From positions 1,116,001 through 1,180,000 of the forward strand of contig CBDCVB010000001.1 in NCBI GenBank assembly GCA_965222895.1: DNA of 64,000 nucleotides. Reading direction: 5' to 3'. The position numbers were made by a program, and so were the translations under genes. This stretch comes from Bin87 sp965222895 (GTDB taxonomy: Bacteria; Chloroflexota; Dehalococcoidia; Lucifugimonadales; UBA3495). This document shows positions 15,667-24,557 of the stretch, piece by piece; within the stretch, counting starts at the first letter, position 1, and the number at the start of each line of letters is the position of its first letter. Below the pieces are notes generated by a model. That model searched no databases. It was given only the letters and a program-made list of their open reading frames with translations, and had not been told where the DNA came from.

Positions 15667-16101
15667 TTGACATACCTCGAAATCCTGCCGTACCTTGAAG
15701 GTGCGGCCTACATTGCTATAGTAATCGCCGTACTGGGAGTGCCACAGTTGCTTTCAAGTTATTTTGACATCAGGGAGCGACGCCGTAACCGGGAAGAGGA
15801 TCTTCGCAACCGGGAAGAGGTACGCCGATCCGACGAACTGCGGCTCAGCGAGCGCCAATTGGAAGCGGAACGCATCCGGCTGCAAGAACGCGCCGAAGCG
15901 GAGAGGCGCCACCAGGAAACTTTGACTGCCTTGATGGGTATCATCGCAACGCGAACCAACGGCGGACGGGGCACTTGGGAATCGCAAAACGACACTATGC
16001 AGGAAATCCTCCGCCGTCTGGCGGCAATCGAAGCCGCTTTGGGATTGCAATCCGACCCGCCGGACAGCTCTCCGGAAGACGAAACCGCGCATACCGGCTG
16101 A
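15667..16101 (+). CDS. Membrane-anchored coiled-coil protein
   Basis: 144 aa. One N-terminal hydrophobic helix (GAAYIAIVIAVLGVPQLL), then a long, highly charged coiled coil of Arg/Glu (RERRRNREEDLRNREEVRRSDELRLSERQLEAERIRLQERAEAERR), and a Pro/Asp tail. TTG start. Similar architecture to proteins at 40599, 44642 and 59427. No known family. Confidence 0.6.
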   Translation: MTYLEILPYLEGAAYIAIVIAVLGVPQLLSSYFDIRERRRNREEDLRNREEVRRSDELRLSERQLEAERIRLQERAEAERRHQETLTALMGIIATRTNGGRGTWESQNDTMQEILRRLAAIEAALGLQSDPPDSSPEDETAHTG

Positions 16102-16108
16102 TAACAAG

Positions 16109-16564
16109 ATGCCAGATGCTGACCTCCCCATTACCCTGAAAATCGTCGAAACCGCCGCCGATCTGGAGGGGGCCATCGCCGTCCGGATGCGTGTGTTCGT
16201 GGGTGAGCAGGGCATTCCCGCTGACGTTGAGGTGGACGCCGCCGACACCGCTTCCGACACCGTCCACGCCGTTGCCCTCCGTGCAGGGCGGGTGATAGGC
16301 ACCGGGCGTTTGCTGCCGGACGTGGACGGCAAGGGGCCGCACATTGGCCGCATGGCGGTTGAGCAGCAATCTCGACGCGGCGGCGTGGGTGGCCAGATTC
16401 TGGAGTTTCTGGAAGGGCAAGCCCGCAATCTGGGGTTCAGTAGGGTCACCCTGCACGCCCAGGAATACGTCAAGTCCTTCTACGCAGCCCACGGGTACCG
16501 GGAGGTTGGCGAAATGTTCCTGGAAGTGGACATCCCCCACCGCGAGATGGTCAAGGACCTGTAA
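16109..16564 (+). CDS. GNAT family N-acetyltransferase
   Basis: 151 aa, YjcF/ElaA-like. VRMRVFVGEQGIPADVEVDAAD is the characteristic N-terminal stretch, GTGRLLPD the beta-4 strand, and IGRMAVEQQSRRGGVGGQILEFLE carries the acetyl-CoA-binding R/Q-x-x-G-x-G/A loop. LHAQEYVKSFYAAHGYREVGE is the typical C-terminus. Substrate unknown. Confidence 0.9.
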   Translation: MPDADLPITLKIVETAADLEGAIAVRMRVFVGEQGIPADVEVDAADTASDTVHAVALRAGRVIGTGRLLPDVDGKGPHIGRMAVEQQSRRGGVGGQILEFLEGQARNLGFSRVTLHAQEYVKSFYAAHGYREVGEMFLEVDIPHREMVKDL

Positions 16565-16683
16565 AGGCGATCAAGCCGATTCACCGCATCCACCCCGTCC
16601 CTCTCCCATCAATGGAGCGGAGACCGGACCAAGGGGCGGCCCATCGGCTGCCCCGGTTGGTCGAATTGCACCGCTGGGCCAGG

Positions 16684-16998
16684 TTACGCTACGCCAGCGG
16701 TGGCCTCCACGCCGTCCATCACCCGGACTTCCATCTTGGCGATGTGGCTGGTAGGGCGGTCGCCCAGAGCGGAGCGCTCCGGCGAGGCGAAATAGGCCGA
16801 TTCCTTGCCGGCAATGTCGTCGGCGCTGTCGAACCGGCGCACCCAGATGAACTCGGTGCGGTCGGCGTTGACGTAGCTCGACACCACGGGTATGCCCAGG
16901 CGGTCGTGCAGCGGGCGGATGTGCTCGTTGAACAGCCCAAGCCAGGAGTCCATCATGCCCCGGTTGATTGTGTAGATACGCAACTGATAAGCGGCCAT
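16684..16998 (-). CDS. NIPSNAP family protein
   Basis: 104 aa ferredoxin-like dimeric alpha/beta-barrel. YQLRIYTINRGMMDSWLGLFNEHIRPLHDRLGI is the canonical NIPSNAP opening, followed by FIWVRRFDSADD. Small cytoplasmic protein; family members are often near catabolic enzymes. Convergent to the GNAT gene; upstream of the enolase-superfamily gene on the same strand. Confidence 0.88.
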   Translation of the reverse strand: MAAYQLRIYTINRGMMDSWLGLFNEHIRPLHDRLGIPVVSSYVNADRTEFIWVRRFDSADDIAGKESAYFASPERSALGDRPTSHIAKMEVRVMDGVEATAGVA

Positions 16999-17111
16999 AA
17001 TTATTCCTCCGAAAATGCCGGTCGAAAATGTCGGGTTGCAATTGCTGTTGGCCTATTCTAGCCGATTTGGAGTCCGTTAGCTCACGAGTCAGTTGGCTCC
17101 GTGGTCGGTCT

Positions 17112-18197
17112 CTAACTAATCTGATATTGAGCGATGGCGTCCTGGCTGAACGACAGGCCCAGCCCCGGGCGGTCGGGCACCACCAGGTCGCCGTCCACGA
17201 TGTCGGGCGTCTCGTCGAACAGGCGCAGCGACCACGGCATATATTCCACCGTCAAACCGTTGGGGATGGCGGCGATGGTATGCACCTGCACTTCGGGAAT
17301 GAGGTGGGACACCACGGGCAGGTTGAAGGCTTCGGCCATGCCAGCAATCTTCCGGAAGGGCGTTACCCCACCGGCCCGCAGCAGGTCGACCATCACGATG
17401 TCTATGCTGCGCTGCTCCAGCATATGGCGGAACGGGCGGATGCCGTAGACGTACTCGCCGGCAGCGATGGGCGTGGTGAGGGCGTCGGCGACTCTGGCGA
17501 GGCCCTGGTAGTCGTCGCGGGCCACCACGTCTTCCAGCCAGAACAGGTGGTATTCCTCCACCATGCTGCCAATCTGGATGGCCTGGTTCACGTTCCACAG
17601 CTGGTTGATGTCGCACATCAGGTCGATGTCCGGGCCGATGCCTTCGCGCAGCGTGCGGATGCGGGCCACCTCGCGGGCGGCGGTGGGTTCTGCGCCCATC
17701 TGGGTTTTCATCTGGCGGAAGCCCTGCTCAACCAGCCGGGGGCCAGCCTCGGCCAGATACTCCACGCCCATGGGACGCATCAGAGCGCCGCTGGCGTAGG
17801 TGGGCGCCCGGTCGCGGTAGCCGCCCAACAGCGAGCAGACGGTCTGGTCCAGCGCCTTGCCCTTGATGTCCCACACCGCCATATCGACGGCGGCCAGGGC
17901 CAGGGACACGATGCCTTCCGGCCCGGCCGATGCGCAGGCATTCATCAGCCGGTTCCACAGCGCCTCCGGGTTCATCGGGTCTTCGCCGGTGGCCAGGGCC
18001 GCCAGATCATCCACCGCCCGCCGCAGCGAGTTGTACAGCGGGCCGCCGAAGAAGGTAACGCCGACACCCTGAATCCCTTCGTCCGTGTTCAGCTCCAGCG
18101 TAACGAACTCTCGCACGCCGGGCTGGTCGAGGCCCACTACCAGCGGGTTGTCGGCAGGGGTTTGCAATACGCGCGTGGTGGCGCTGGTAATTTTCAT
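17112..18197 (-). CDS. Enolase-superfamily protein (mandelate racemase/muconate lactonizing type), K166Q variant
   Basis: 361 aa. The three metal ligands are D196 (MCDINQLW), E222 (WLEDVV) and E248 (AAGEYVYG). The His-Asp dyad is H298 (VVSHLIPE) and D271 (MVDLLRAGG); E318 is also conserved. The KxK motif of the mandelate-racemase group reads K164-T-Q166, so the second catalytic lysine is Gln. Likely a (R)-specific acid-sugar dehydratase or epimerase using only the His base, or an altered function. Enolase paralogues are expanded in SAR202 bacteria. Confidence 0.87.
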   Translation of the reverse strand: MKITSATTRVLQTPADNPLVVGLDQPGVREFVTLELNTDEGIQGVGVTFFGGPLYNSLRRAVDDLAALATGEDPMNPEALWNRLMNACASAGPEGIVSLALAAVDMAVWDIKGKALDQTVCSLLGGYRDRAPTYASGALMRPMGVEYLAEAGPRLVEQGFRQMKTQMGAEPTAAREVARIRTLREGIGPDIDLMCDINQLWNVNQAIQIGSMVEEYHLFWLEDVVARDDYQGLARVADALTTPIAAGEYVYGIRPFRHMLEQRSIDIVMVDLLRAGGVTPFRKIAGMAEAFNLPVVSHLIPEVQVHTIAAIPNGLTVEYMPWSLRLFDETPDIVDGDLVVPDRPGLGLSFSQDAIAQYQIS

Positions 18198-18318
18198 GGT
18201 GGATATGCTCCGTTGTTAGTGGCCGGTAGCGTAGTGGCCGGTTGTGTAGTAGCCGGGACGGTGGCGGCATTGCCGTCCGCAGATTAGCACGGGCACCGGG
18301 CGCAAGCAACAAATTCAC

Positions 18319-18482
18319 TCATGCGTACCCAGTTTAATCTGTCATTGCGAGCGCAGCGTGGCAATCTCGTCGCCGTAGCAACGGAGGTTCGCCGACGTGT
18401 ATTTAACCTCATCGAGATTCCCGTTCGTCCTGAGCTTGTCGAAGGACGCTCGCAATGACAGATTAAACTGGGTACGCGTGAG
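18319..18482. mobile_element. MITE-like dispersed repeat, family A, copy 3
   Basis: 164 bp with near-perfect terminal inverted repeats of about 33 bp: ATGCGTACCCAGTTTAATCT, continuing to GTCATTGCGAGCG, and CGCTCGCAATGACAGATTAA, continuing to CTGGGTACGCGTG. It contains a 'TCCTGAGCTTGTCGAAGGA' dispersed-repeat unit. It occupies the gap between the enolase gene and arsM. Confidence 0.8.
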
Positions 18483-18564
18483 ACAAATTCAGGTTTGACG
18501 CTGGGGAGCCAACCGACTAGCATAGAAGACAGGCACGCCAACACCTTCAGGAGGTGCGGACAAA

Positions 18565-19425
18565 ATGACCATCAACAACGCCGACACCGGCGAAATCCGC
18601 CGCATTGTGCAGCACCAGTACGGTCAACGCGCCCAGCGCGTCATTGAACTTACCGATGTAACTCCACAATTTGACTGCGGCTCCGATAACTGCGGCCACG
18701 GCAATTGCGGCAACGCCGACTGCGCGGCTGAAGCTCATGCGCACGTTGAGGCTGCCGCCTGTTGCGGTGCGGTGGACACCGAACACGCCATGGCGCTGTA
18801 CAACGAAGCCCAACTGCAGGGGTTGCCAGTAGAAGCGATGGCGGCATCGGCGGGCTGCGGCAATCCTACCGCCCTGGCCGACCTGCGACCCGGCGAAACG
18901 GTGCTGGACCTTGGTTCCGGCGGCGGCATCGACTGCTTCATCGCCGCCGAGCAGGTGGGTGAGTCGGGCCGGGTGTTTGGCGTGGACATGACGCCGGAAA
19001 TGCTGGCCTTGGCCAACGCCAACCGCGACCGTATGGGCCTGACCAATGTGGAGTTCATCGAGGGCCACCTCGAAGACATCCCCCTGCCCGATGGCAGCGT
19101 CGATGTGGTCATCAGCAATTGCGTTATCTGTCTGTCGCCCGACAAGGACGCCGTGTTCCGCGAGGCCTACCGGGTGCTGACGCCCGGCGGCCGTTTGCAC
19201 GTTTCCGATATGCTGGCGCTGACAGAAGACGGCCCCGCCATCATTGACGCCGAATCCTGGGCGTCCTGCATCGGCGGCGCCGAGTACCGGGAAACCTACC
19301 TGGCCCGCATGGTGGCCGCGGGGTTCACTGGAATCGCCACGACCCAGGAAGAGCTCAAATTCGACGAGCGCGAGGTTCCGCTGAACGTGGCCAGCGTCAA
19401 GGTCTCGGCTCACAAACCGCGCTAA
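18565..19425 (+). CDS. arsM: Arsenite S-adenosylmethionine methyltransferase
   Basis: 286 aa. SAM motif ETVLDLGSGGGIDCFIAA, preceded by GCGNPTALADLRPG. The arsenite-binding cysteines are in place: ACCGA (C66/C67), SNCVICLSPDK and WASCIGGAEYRE. Methylates As(III) to mono- and dimethyl species, cytoplasmic detoxification. An N-terminal Cys-rich insert (CGSDNCGHGNCGNADC, residues 38-53) adds four extra cysteines at 5-residue spacing. GGAGG before the ATG. No other ars gene nearby. Confidence 0.93.
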   Translation: MTINNADTGEIRRIVQHQYGQRAQRVIELTDVTPQFDCGSDNCGHGNCGNADCAAEAHAHVEAAACCGAVDTEHAMALYNEAQLQGLPVEAMAASAGCGNPTALADLRPGETVLDLGSGGGIDCFIAAEQVGESGRVFGVDMTPEMLALANANRDRMGLTNVEFIEGHLEDIPLPDGSVDVVISNCVICLSPDKDAVFREAYRVLTPGGRLHVSDMLALTEDGPAIIDAESWASCIGGAEYRETYLARMVAAGFTGIATTQEELKFDEREVPLNVASVKVSAHKPR

Positions 19426-19465
19426 ACGCCACTGCCAGCACAGCCTGTCGGCCCAGGAGGATGCG

Positions 19466-20065
19466 ATGACAACGCAGGTCCCCAAGCTTCGCACTGGAAT
19501 GCGGATGTCCCTTGACGAGTTTCTCGCCCTCGGCGAGACCGATGGAAAATGGGAATTGGACGACGGGGTGCTCCATATTGTGTCATCTGCCAGCAAAGAC
19601 CATCAATTCTTGATGCACTGGTTTCGCCGGTACATTGAGGATTGCTTGCGGACTTCTTATCCTCCGGCCGGCGAAGTGCATCATGAAATGACCACTATCT
19701 TGTCTCGGGAACTTGAGCGGGCCCCGGAACCCGACATAGTTGTCGTTCTGGCTGGTCGCGCCGATGTCGGAGGTGTGGTGCACGTCGAAGGCGTGCCTGA
19801 CATTGTGGTGGAAATTTTGTCGTCCGACCGCGGGCATGATCTGGTGCGCAAGCGGGAAATGTACGCTGAATCGGGCGTTCGGGAATACTGGATTATTGAC
19901 CCACGCAATGACACCGTTACGATGCTGGAACTGCACGTCAGCCAGTACGCGGAGCGTGCAACGCTGGGCGCAGGGGATGTGCTGACCACTCCGTTGCTGC
20001 CCGGTCTGTCCATCCCGCTGGCGGATATATTCCTGGATCCATTCCGGCCCGAACGGGAGGAATGA
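19466..20065 (+). CDS. Uma2 family protein (DUF820)
   Basis: 199 aa, complete. MRMSLDEFLALGETDGKWELDDGVLHIVSSASKDHQ, PEPDIVVVLAGRAD, VPDIVVEILSSDRGHDLVRKREMYAESGVREYWIIDP gives the conserved D-ExL-K core. No coiled-coil tail, unlike the copy at 3097. Ribosome-binding site AGGAGG. Follows arsM by 40 bases. Confidence 0.9.
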   Translation: MTTQVPKLRTGMRMSLDEFLALGETDGKWELDDGVLHIVSSASKDHQFLMHWFRRYIEDCLRTSYPPAGEVHHEMTTILSRELERAPEPDIVVVLAGRADVGGVVHVEGVPDIVVEILSSDRGHDLVRKREMYAESGVREYWIIDPRNDTVTMLELHVSQYAERATLGAGDVLTTPLLPGLSIPLADIFLDPFRPEREE

Positions 20066-20072
20066 TAATCGC

Positions 20073-20789
20073 CTAAGCCAGGCGGAACCGCTTGAAAGAC
20101 TCGGCGTACTGTACGCCGATGTGCTGGCCCACGCGCCGGCGGCCTTCTTTCAGGTAGCGGTCGGCGTCCTGAGGGTCAACCTGGCTGCGGTGGGCCTGCA
20201 ACGCCGCCACCGCCTTGTTGATGTGGTCGGTTACGTCCACAAAACGGTCCGGTTCCTCGTGGCCCATCACCCACAGCTCCCGCACCTTGTGGGGTTCCAG
20301 TCCCTCATCGTTGAGCAGTTCGGGGAAGGTCAGTCGGTCGCGGGCCGACGGGAACACGGCAGACATCGCCGCTTCGCCGGACGCGAAATGGTCGGGGTGG
20401 CCGATGTAACCATCGCCCATTAGCCGGCGCACCGGGTTCATGCAGATGAGCACATCGGGACGGTGCCGGCGAATCTGCCGGGTAATGTCCTTGCGGACGG
20501 ACAGGGTTGGTTCCAGATATGCGTCGGGGTAGCCCAGAAACACGACTTCAGTTAGTCCGAGCACGCGGCCGGCGTTCTCCTGCTCGCGGGTGCGGATATT
20601 GACCAGCTCCGCGCTGGTGATTTCGGGATTGTCGCTGCCCTTGCTGCCATCAGTGCACATCACGTACACCACATCCCAGCCTTCGGCGCACCAGCGGGCC
20701 ACGGTGCCGGAGCATCCCCACTCGGCGTCGTCGGCGTGGGCCACCACCACCATGCCCCGACCGAAACCGCTGTCCAGTTGACCTACCAT
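20073..20789 (-). CDS. PIG-L family deacetylase
   Basis: 238 aa zinc-dependent N-acetylglucosaminyl deacetylase-like (LmbE/MshB family). The N-terminal metal motif reads AHADDAEWGCSG (usual AHPDDAE; the Pro to Ala change leaves the metal ligands His and Asp). The second His is in GYIGHPDHFASGEA. VMCTDGSKGSDNPE and NPVRRLM are also family features. Substrate unknown; candidates include glycosylated thiols or GlcNAc-containing lipids. Confidence 0.9.
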   Translation of the reverse strand: MVGQLDSGFGRGMVVVAHADDAEWGCSGTVARWCAEGWDVVYVMCTDGSKGSDNPEITSAELVNIRTREQENAGRVLGLTEVVFLGYPDAYLEPTLSVRKDITRQIRRHRPDVLICMNPVRRLMGDGYIGHPDHFASGEAAMSAVFPSARDRLTFPELLNDEGLEPHKVRELWVMGHEEPDRFVDVTDHINKAVAALQAHRSQVDPQDADRYLKEGRRRVGQHIGVQYAESFKRFRLA

Positions 20790-20807
20790 GCCAAGCGGAG
20801 CCCGTGA

Positions 20808-22145
20808 CTACGCCGCCGTCGCAGCCGGGTCGGCAGTTCCCAACCGCTGGCGTCGCGTTTTAAAATGCAGGCCGAACCCCAACCCCGAACCAATCAACGC
20901 CAGGCAGGTGGACATGGCGAAGGACCATTGCAGCGTGCCGGTGGCGTCGGCGATGGGGCCGGAGATGGCCGGCGAGATGGTGCTGCCAATGCCGGCCCCC
21001 ATTCCCATCAGTCCGAAGGACGCCGGCGCCATGTACACCGGAACATAATCGCCGGCCGCCGCCGCGCAGATGGTGTAGGTTGCCCGCAGCGCCATCCCAG
21101 CCAACACTGAGGCGATGATGAAGAAAACCAACTCCGGCATCAGCCAGAATAGCGCGTGGCTGGCAGCCTCGAGGAGGAACGTTGTGCCGAATGCCATGCC
21201 CCGTCCCGCTTTGTCGGACAGGGCGCCGGATCCGACGCCGCTGCCAATGCTGAGCACGCCGATGGTCATGAACAGGACGCCCACGGTGGCTACGGAAATC
21301 CCGTGTTCTTCACCAAGATACGCACCGTAGCTGGAGGTCAGGATGCCATGGATGAAACCGGAGCAGAAGGCCATGCCGGTAATCAGCCACACGTAAGGGT
21401 TGGTGTAAACCTGGACCGGCCAACCGGCTGGGCCCGGCCGGGTCGGAGCCGGAGACGCTGCGGTGGCGGACGCAGCCGTGACGGGGGTAACGGGGACGGG
21501 AGTAGCGGCGCGGCGGGCGCCGGTAGCGGCAACGACGCTGGGCGGCGCGGGTCGGATGAAGCTGACGCACAGAAAGCCCAACAGGACGCTGGTGGCGGCC
21601 AGCACGTACCAAGTGTAGCGCCACGCATCATCGCCGAACACGTTGGTCAACGGCGGCACGATCAACCCGGTGAAGACGATTGCCAGGCTGCCGCCCGAGG
21701 CCGCAATGCCCGCCGCCATCCCGCGGTCGTTGATGCGAAACCAGGGCGACAGCATCCCCATCATCGGCGTCAGCGCCGCGCCCGACGCGATACCGACTAC
21801 TATCATGGCCGCCAGCGCCACCCAGTAGTTCGGCGACCATCCCAACAGGGCCATCGACGCGGCCTGGGCGAAGATGCTGGCAATAATCATCCAGCGACCA
21901 CCGTAACGGGAAGCCAGCGTACCGGACACCAGGCCCGAAATCACCCGCGACAGCGACAGCGCGACCACCAGGATGAACACCGTCGTGTAAGTCAGCTCGA
22001 AAGTGGTTTTCATCCCCGGTATCGTCAGCGCCTGAACGTACAGCGAGAAGCTGGTTATCAGGTTGACGGCCAGCGACACCGCCAATATAACGGCGGCATA
22101 CGTGCGCAGCCATGGGGGTTTGAGAGCAGCAGGAATGGCGGCCAT
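20808..22145 (-). CDS. MFS transporter (OFA/monocarboxylate-like)
   Basis: 445 aa, 12 predicted membrane segments in two bundles, separated by a long Ala/Pro/Thr/Val-rich cytoplasmic loop (about residues 215-250). VSGTLASRYGGRWMIIAS is the loop 2-3 motif; GSGALSDKAGRGMAFG is the equivalent in the second half. Most like oxalate/formate or monocarboxylate antiporters; substrate not deducible. Ends 18 bases before the PIG-L gene start and may share its transcript. Confidence 0.87.
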   Translation of the reverse strand: MAAIPAALKPPWLRTYAAVILAVSLAVNLITSFSLYVQALTIPGMKTTFELTYTTVFILVVALSLSRVISGLVSGTLASRYGGRWMIIASIFAQAASMALLGWSPNYWVALAAMIVVGIASGAALTPMMGMLSPWFRINDRGMAAGIAASGGSLAIVFTGLIVPPLTNVFGDDAWRYTWYVLAATSVLLGFLCVSFIRPAPPSVVAATGARRAATPVPVTPVTAASATAASPAPTRPGPAGWPVQVYTNPYVWLITGMAFCSGFIHGILTSSYGAYLGEEHGISVATVGVLFMTIGVLSIGSGVGSGALSDKAGRGMAFGTTFLLEAASHALFWLMPELVFFIIASVLAGMALRATYTICAAAAGDYVPVYMAPASFGLMGMGAGIGSTISPAISGPIADATGTLQWSFAMSTCLALIGSGLGFGLHFKTRRQRLGTADPAATAA

Positions 22146-22276
22146 TTACGGCTTACTGTGGATGGGATACGTTGACGCAACGGGGTGGTGGGAGGGCGCA
22201 AGGCATAATAACATACCGGCCCATCCGAACCGTCGGCGCGCTGCGGACAATCAAAAGACCCTGAGCAGGGATAGCG

Positions 22277-22448
22277 CTAAAGCCTGTTGACAATTAGCCA
22301 ACCGGCCCGTAACTCCGGCGAAAGCAGGAGTCCAGAGAGGGTATGGGATATAATCAGAACCGTGATTAACGACTTCGGCCACTGGATTCCCGCTTTCGCG
22401 GGAATGACGGTAGGTGTGCGGGAATGACGGTATTTGTCAACACACCCT
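22277..22448. mobile_element. MITE-like element, family B (172 bp)
   Basis: Begins CTAAAGCCTGTTGACAATTA and ends TATTTGTCAACACACCCTGG, an imperfect inverted repeat around TGTTGACAA. Inside is the dispersed unit GGATTCCCGCTTTCGCGGGA followed by ATGACGG, itself a palindrome. The related copy is at 23231. Together they bracket the gene at 22495. Confidence 0.65.
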
Positions 22449-22494
22449 GGCGCCAGCGCGAATCAACCACGCTTGCGTGGATGATCGACTGGTG

Positions 22495-23169
22495 ATGCAA
22501 CGCCCGCTTCCAAACAACGGGCCGGCCGGGACTGCTCCCGACGGAGATGCCGCCCGCGAATCAACCGCCGCAGCGGAAACGCCGCTTTTGCCGGAACAGC
22601 GAGCGGTTCGGGAAACCCCGTCGCCGGAAGCCGCGTTGCCGGAGAGTGCGTTGCCGGGAACCGAAACATCTGATAACGGCGAACTCCCCTGGACGCCGCC
22701 GGTTTATGAACCGGTGCCACCGCCGCCGCCGGAGCCTCCCGATGCGCTGCGTCCGTGGTACTACCGGGAGTGGTTTTTAGTCCCCACGTTTGTCTGGTGG
22801 CCATGCAGCGCCATCTTGCTGTTGCGCTCGCCGTGGCACAACGGGGTCGTGATGGGTACGCTGTCGTGGTTCTGGCTCATCGTTGGCGGGATGTGGATAT
22901 TCCTGCGCGTGAGGAGCAGCGGCACCTTGGTCGATGAAACGCTGTGGGCGCTGGCGGCGCCGGGTCTGCTGCTGACCATCATTACCCAATCGTTGTGGCT
23001 GTTGCGCCATCGCCCCCGCATCCGCCGCATCCGAGCAGCCGGAGGGTTCGTGGACTATGCCGACCGACCCGACGATGAGCTGAGCCTGCGCCCCGTCCGA
23101 CATGAACAATCACCGAGCCGGAGGCGGGCAAACCGGGGCAACACTCGTAGCCGTCGGCGGCGGCGGTAG
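22495..23169 (+). CDS. Hypothetical membrane protein
   Basis: About 224 aa. N-terminal 80 residues low-complexity, Pro/Glu/Ala-rich (with PPPPPEPP), then three hydrophobic helices (FVWWPCSAILLL, MGTLSWFWLIVGGMWIFL, APGLLLTIITQSLWLL), and a strongly basic Arg-rich tail. No family recognised. ATG 22495 chosen, as a longer reading to 22414 would begin within the adjacent repeat. Flanked on both sides by family B elements. Confidence 0.55.
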   Translation: MQRPLPNNGPAGTAPDGDAARESTAAAETPLLPEQRAVRETPSPEAALPESALPGTETSDNGELPWTPPVYEPVPPPPPEPPDALRPWYYREWFLVPTFVWWPCSAILLLRSPWHNGVVMGTLSWFWLIVGGMWIFLRVRSSGTLVDETLWALAAPGLLLTIITQSLWLLRHRPRIRRIRAAGGFVDYADRPDDELSLRPVRHEQSPSRRRANRGNTRSRRRRR

Positions 23170-23230
23170 GGGCGCCCCTCACCGCAACACTTGTCCCAGC
23201 AAGGGGAGAGCGGCTTTTGCGCAATACACT

Positions 23231-23447
23231 TTAGGGCCTGTTGACAATTAGCAAACCAACCTGTCACTCTCGCGAAAGCGGGAGTCCAGAGCGGATATTA
23301 TGAAAGAATGAGAACTGTGATTAACGATTTCGGCCACTGGATTCCCGCTTGCGCGGGAATGACGGCAGTTGGGGCGGGATTGACGGTGCTTTCGCGGGAA
23401 CGACGGCAGTTGTGGCGGGATTGACGGTATTTGTCAACACACCCTAA
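23231..23447. mobile_element. MITE-like element, family B (217 bp)
   Basis: TTAGGGCCTGTTGACAATTA at the left and ATTTGTCAACACACCCTAA at the right, flanked by TTAG/CTAA (YTAR-type) sequence. The interior shares GCGAAAGCGGGAGTCCAGAG and the CCACTGGATTCCCGC..GCGGGAATGACGG block with the copy at 22277, and adds a second GACGGCAGTTG unit. Confidence 0.7.
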
Positions 23448-23471
23448 TCATCGGCCAGCCCGTTACAGGGG

Positions 23472-24365
23472 TTAGGGTGAGGGCACGGTGCGCGTCCAAC
23501 CGGCAGCCACCCCGCCCACCAGGTTCTGCACCATCGTGATGCGTTCGTCGGTGGTGGAAAAGGCCATGCCCATCGGCGTAATGGTTATATTGTTGGCCTT
23601 GTGAGAGTCGATGTCGCTGCCGGCGCCCCCGGCAAGTACGGGTCGATTGCGCGAAATCCAGTAGCGTTTGTGTCCGAACGACTCCTCGGTGCGTACCGAC
23701 TCGCCGTAGGCCCGCCCGCCCAGCGTAGTAACCTGCACACCGGCGATTTTGTCCACCGGCTCGTTGGGCACGTTGACGTTGAGGAAGTAGGGCGGCATCA
23801 CGGCGGGGGAGTCGGCCAGGCTGCGGGCCAGGTCGGCCACGACGTCGGCGGCAACATCGAAGCGGGGCGACTGCACCGAGCCCACCGAGATGGCGATGGT
23901 GGGGTAACCACGCACGAACCCCTGTACCGCCGCGCCGACGGTTCCCGACACGATGACATCCCAACCGAGATTGGACCCGCGGTTGATGCCGCTCACCACC
24001 AGGTCGGGCTTGGGCATCACCAGCTGTTCCAGCGCCAGGATGCAGGAATCAGCCGGCGTCCCCTGTACCGACCAGGCGGTAATGAGGTGGGGCAGTTCGG
24101 CGTCAATGTCGGCCGGTAGCGGCTCCGGAACCGCATCGGCTCTGGTCGGCGGCGTGGCGGCGCCGGGCGAGAACTGGGCCAGGTACTGTGCGGCCGGCAC
24201 CTGGTGTACAAACAGCGGCGAGTGCAGCGTCATTGATGCGCCCACGCCGGACTGCTCCCGGTCGGGTGCAACCACCGCCACCTCACCCACCGTGGACAGG
24301 GTGCGGGCCGCCGCCCAGAGGCCGGGGGCGTGAATGCCGTCGTCGTTGGTAAGGAGTATTTTCAA
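23472..24365 (-). CDS. surE: 5'/3'-nucleotidase SurE
   Basis: 297 aa. N-terminal ILLTNDDGIHAPGL with the Asp-Asp metal pair, VVAPDREQSGVGASMTLHSPL, GTPADSCILAL, VVSGINRGSNLGWDVIVSGTVGAAVQGF (Asn and SGTVGAA hallmarks). Metal-dependent dephosphorylation of nucleoside monophosphates. A 30-residue Pro/Ala-rich insert near 70-95 is longer than in most SurE. TTG start at 24365, with AAGGA on the complementary leader being absent, so the start is by homology. Confidence 0.93.
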   Translation of the reverse strand: MKILLTNDDGIHAPGLWAAARTLSTVGEVAVVAPDREQSGVGASMTLHSPLFVHQVPAAQYLAQFSPGAATPPTRADAVPEPLPADIDAELPHLITAWSVQGTPADSCILALEQLVMPKPDLVVSGINRGSNLGWDVIVSGTVGAAVQGFVRGYPTIAISVGSVQSPRFDVAADVVADLARSLADSPAVMPPYFLNVNVPNEPVDKIAGVQVTTLGGRAYGESVRTEESFGHKRYWISRNRPVLAGGAGSDIDSHKANNITITPMGMAFSTTDERITMVQNLVGGVAAGWTRTVPSP

Positions 24366-24402
24366 AGTCAGGTCCTGTCGTTAGCAGCGATTCACCGACG
24401 TG

Positions 24403-24411
24403 ATTGTAGCA
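24403..24411 (-). promoter_or_regulatory. Extended -10 upstream of surE
   Basis: TGCTACAAT on the minus strand, 38 bases before the surE TTG start. Confidence 0.35.
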
Positions 24412-24557
24412 CGAGCAACACCGAAGGCTGAACCATTTGCTCTGATAATGAATCGCGATTGCGATGCGCTAATTGACATCGAATAAGCGATTCGATATTC
24501 TGATTCGTGTAGCCGGTATGTGCGACATGCAAAATTTGATCGGCTTGGAGAATTTTG

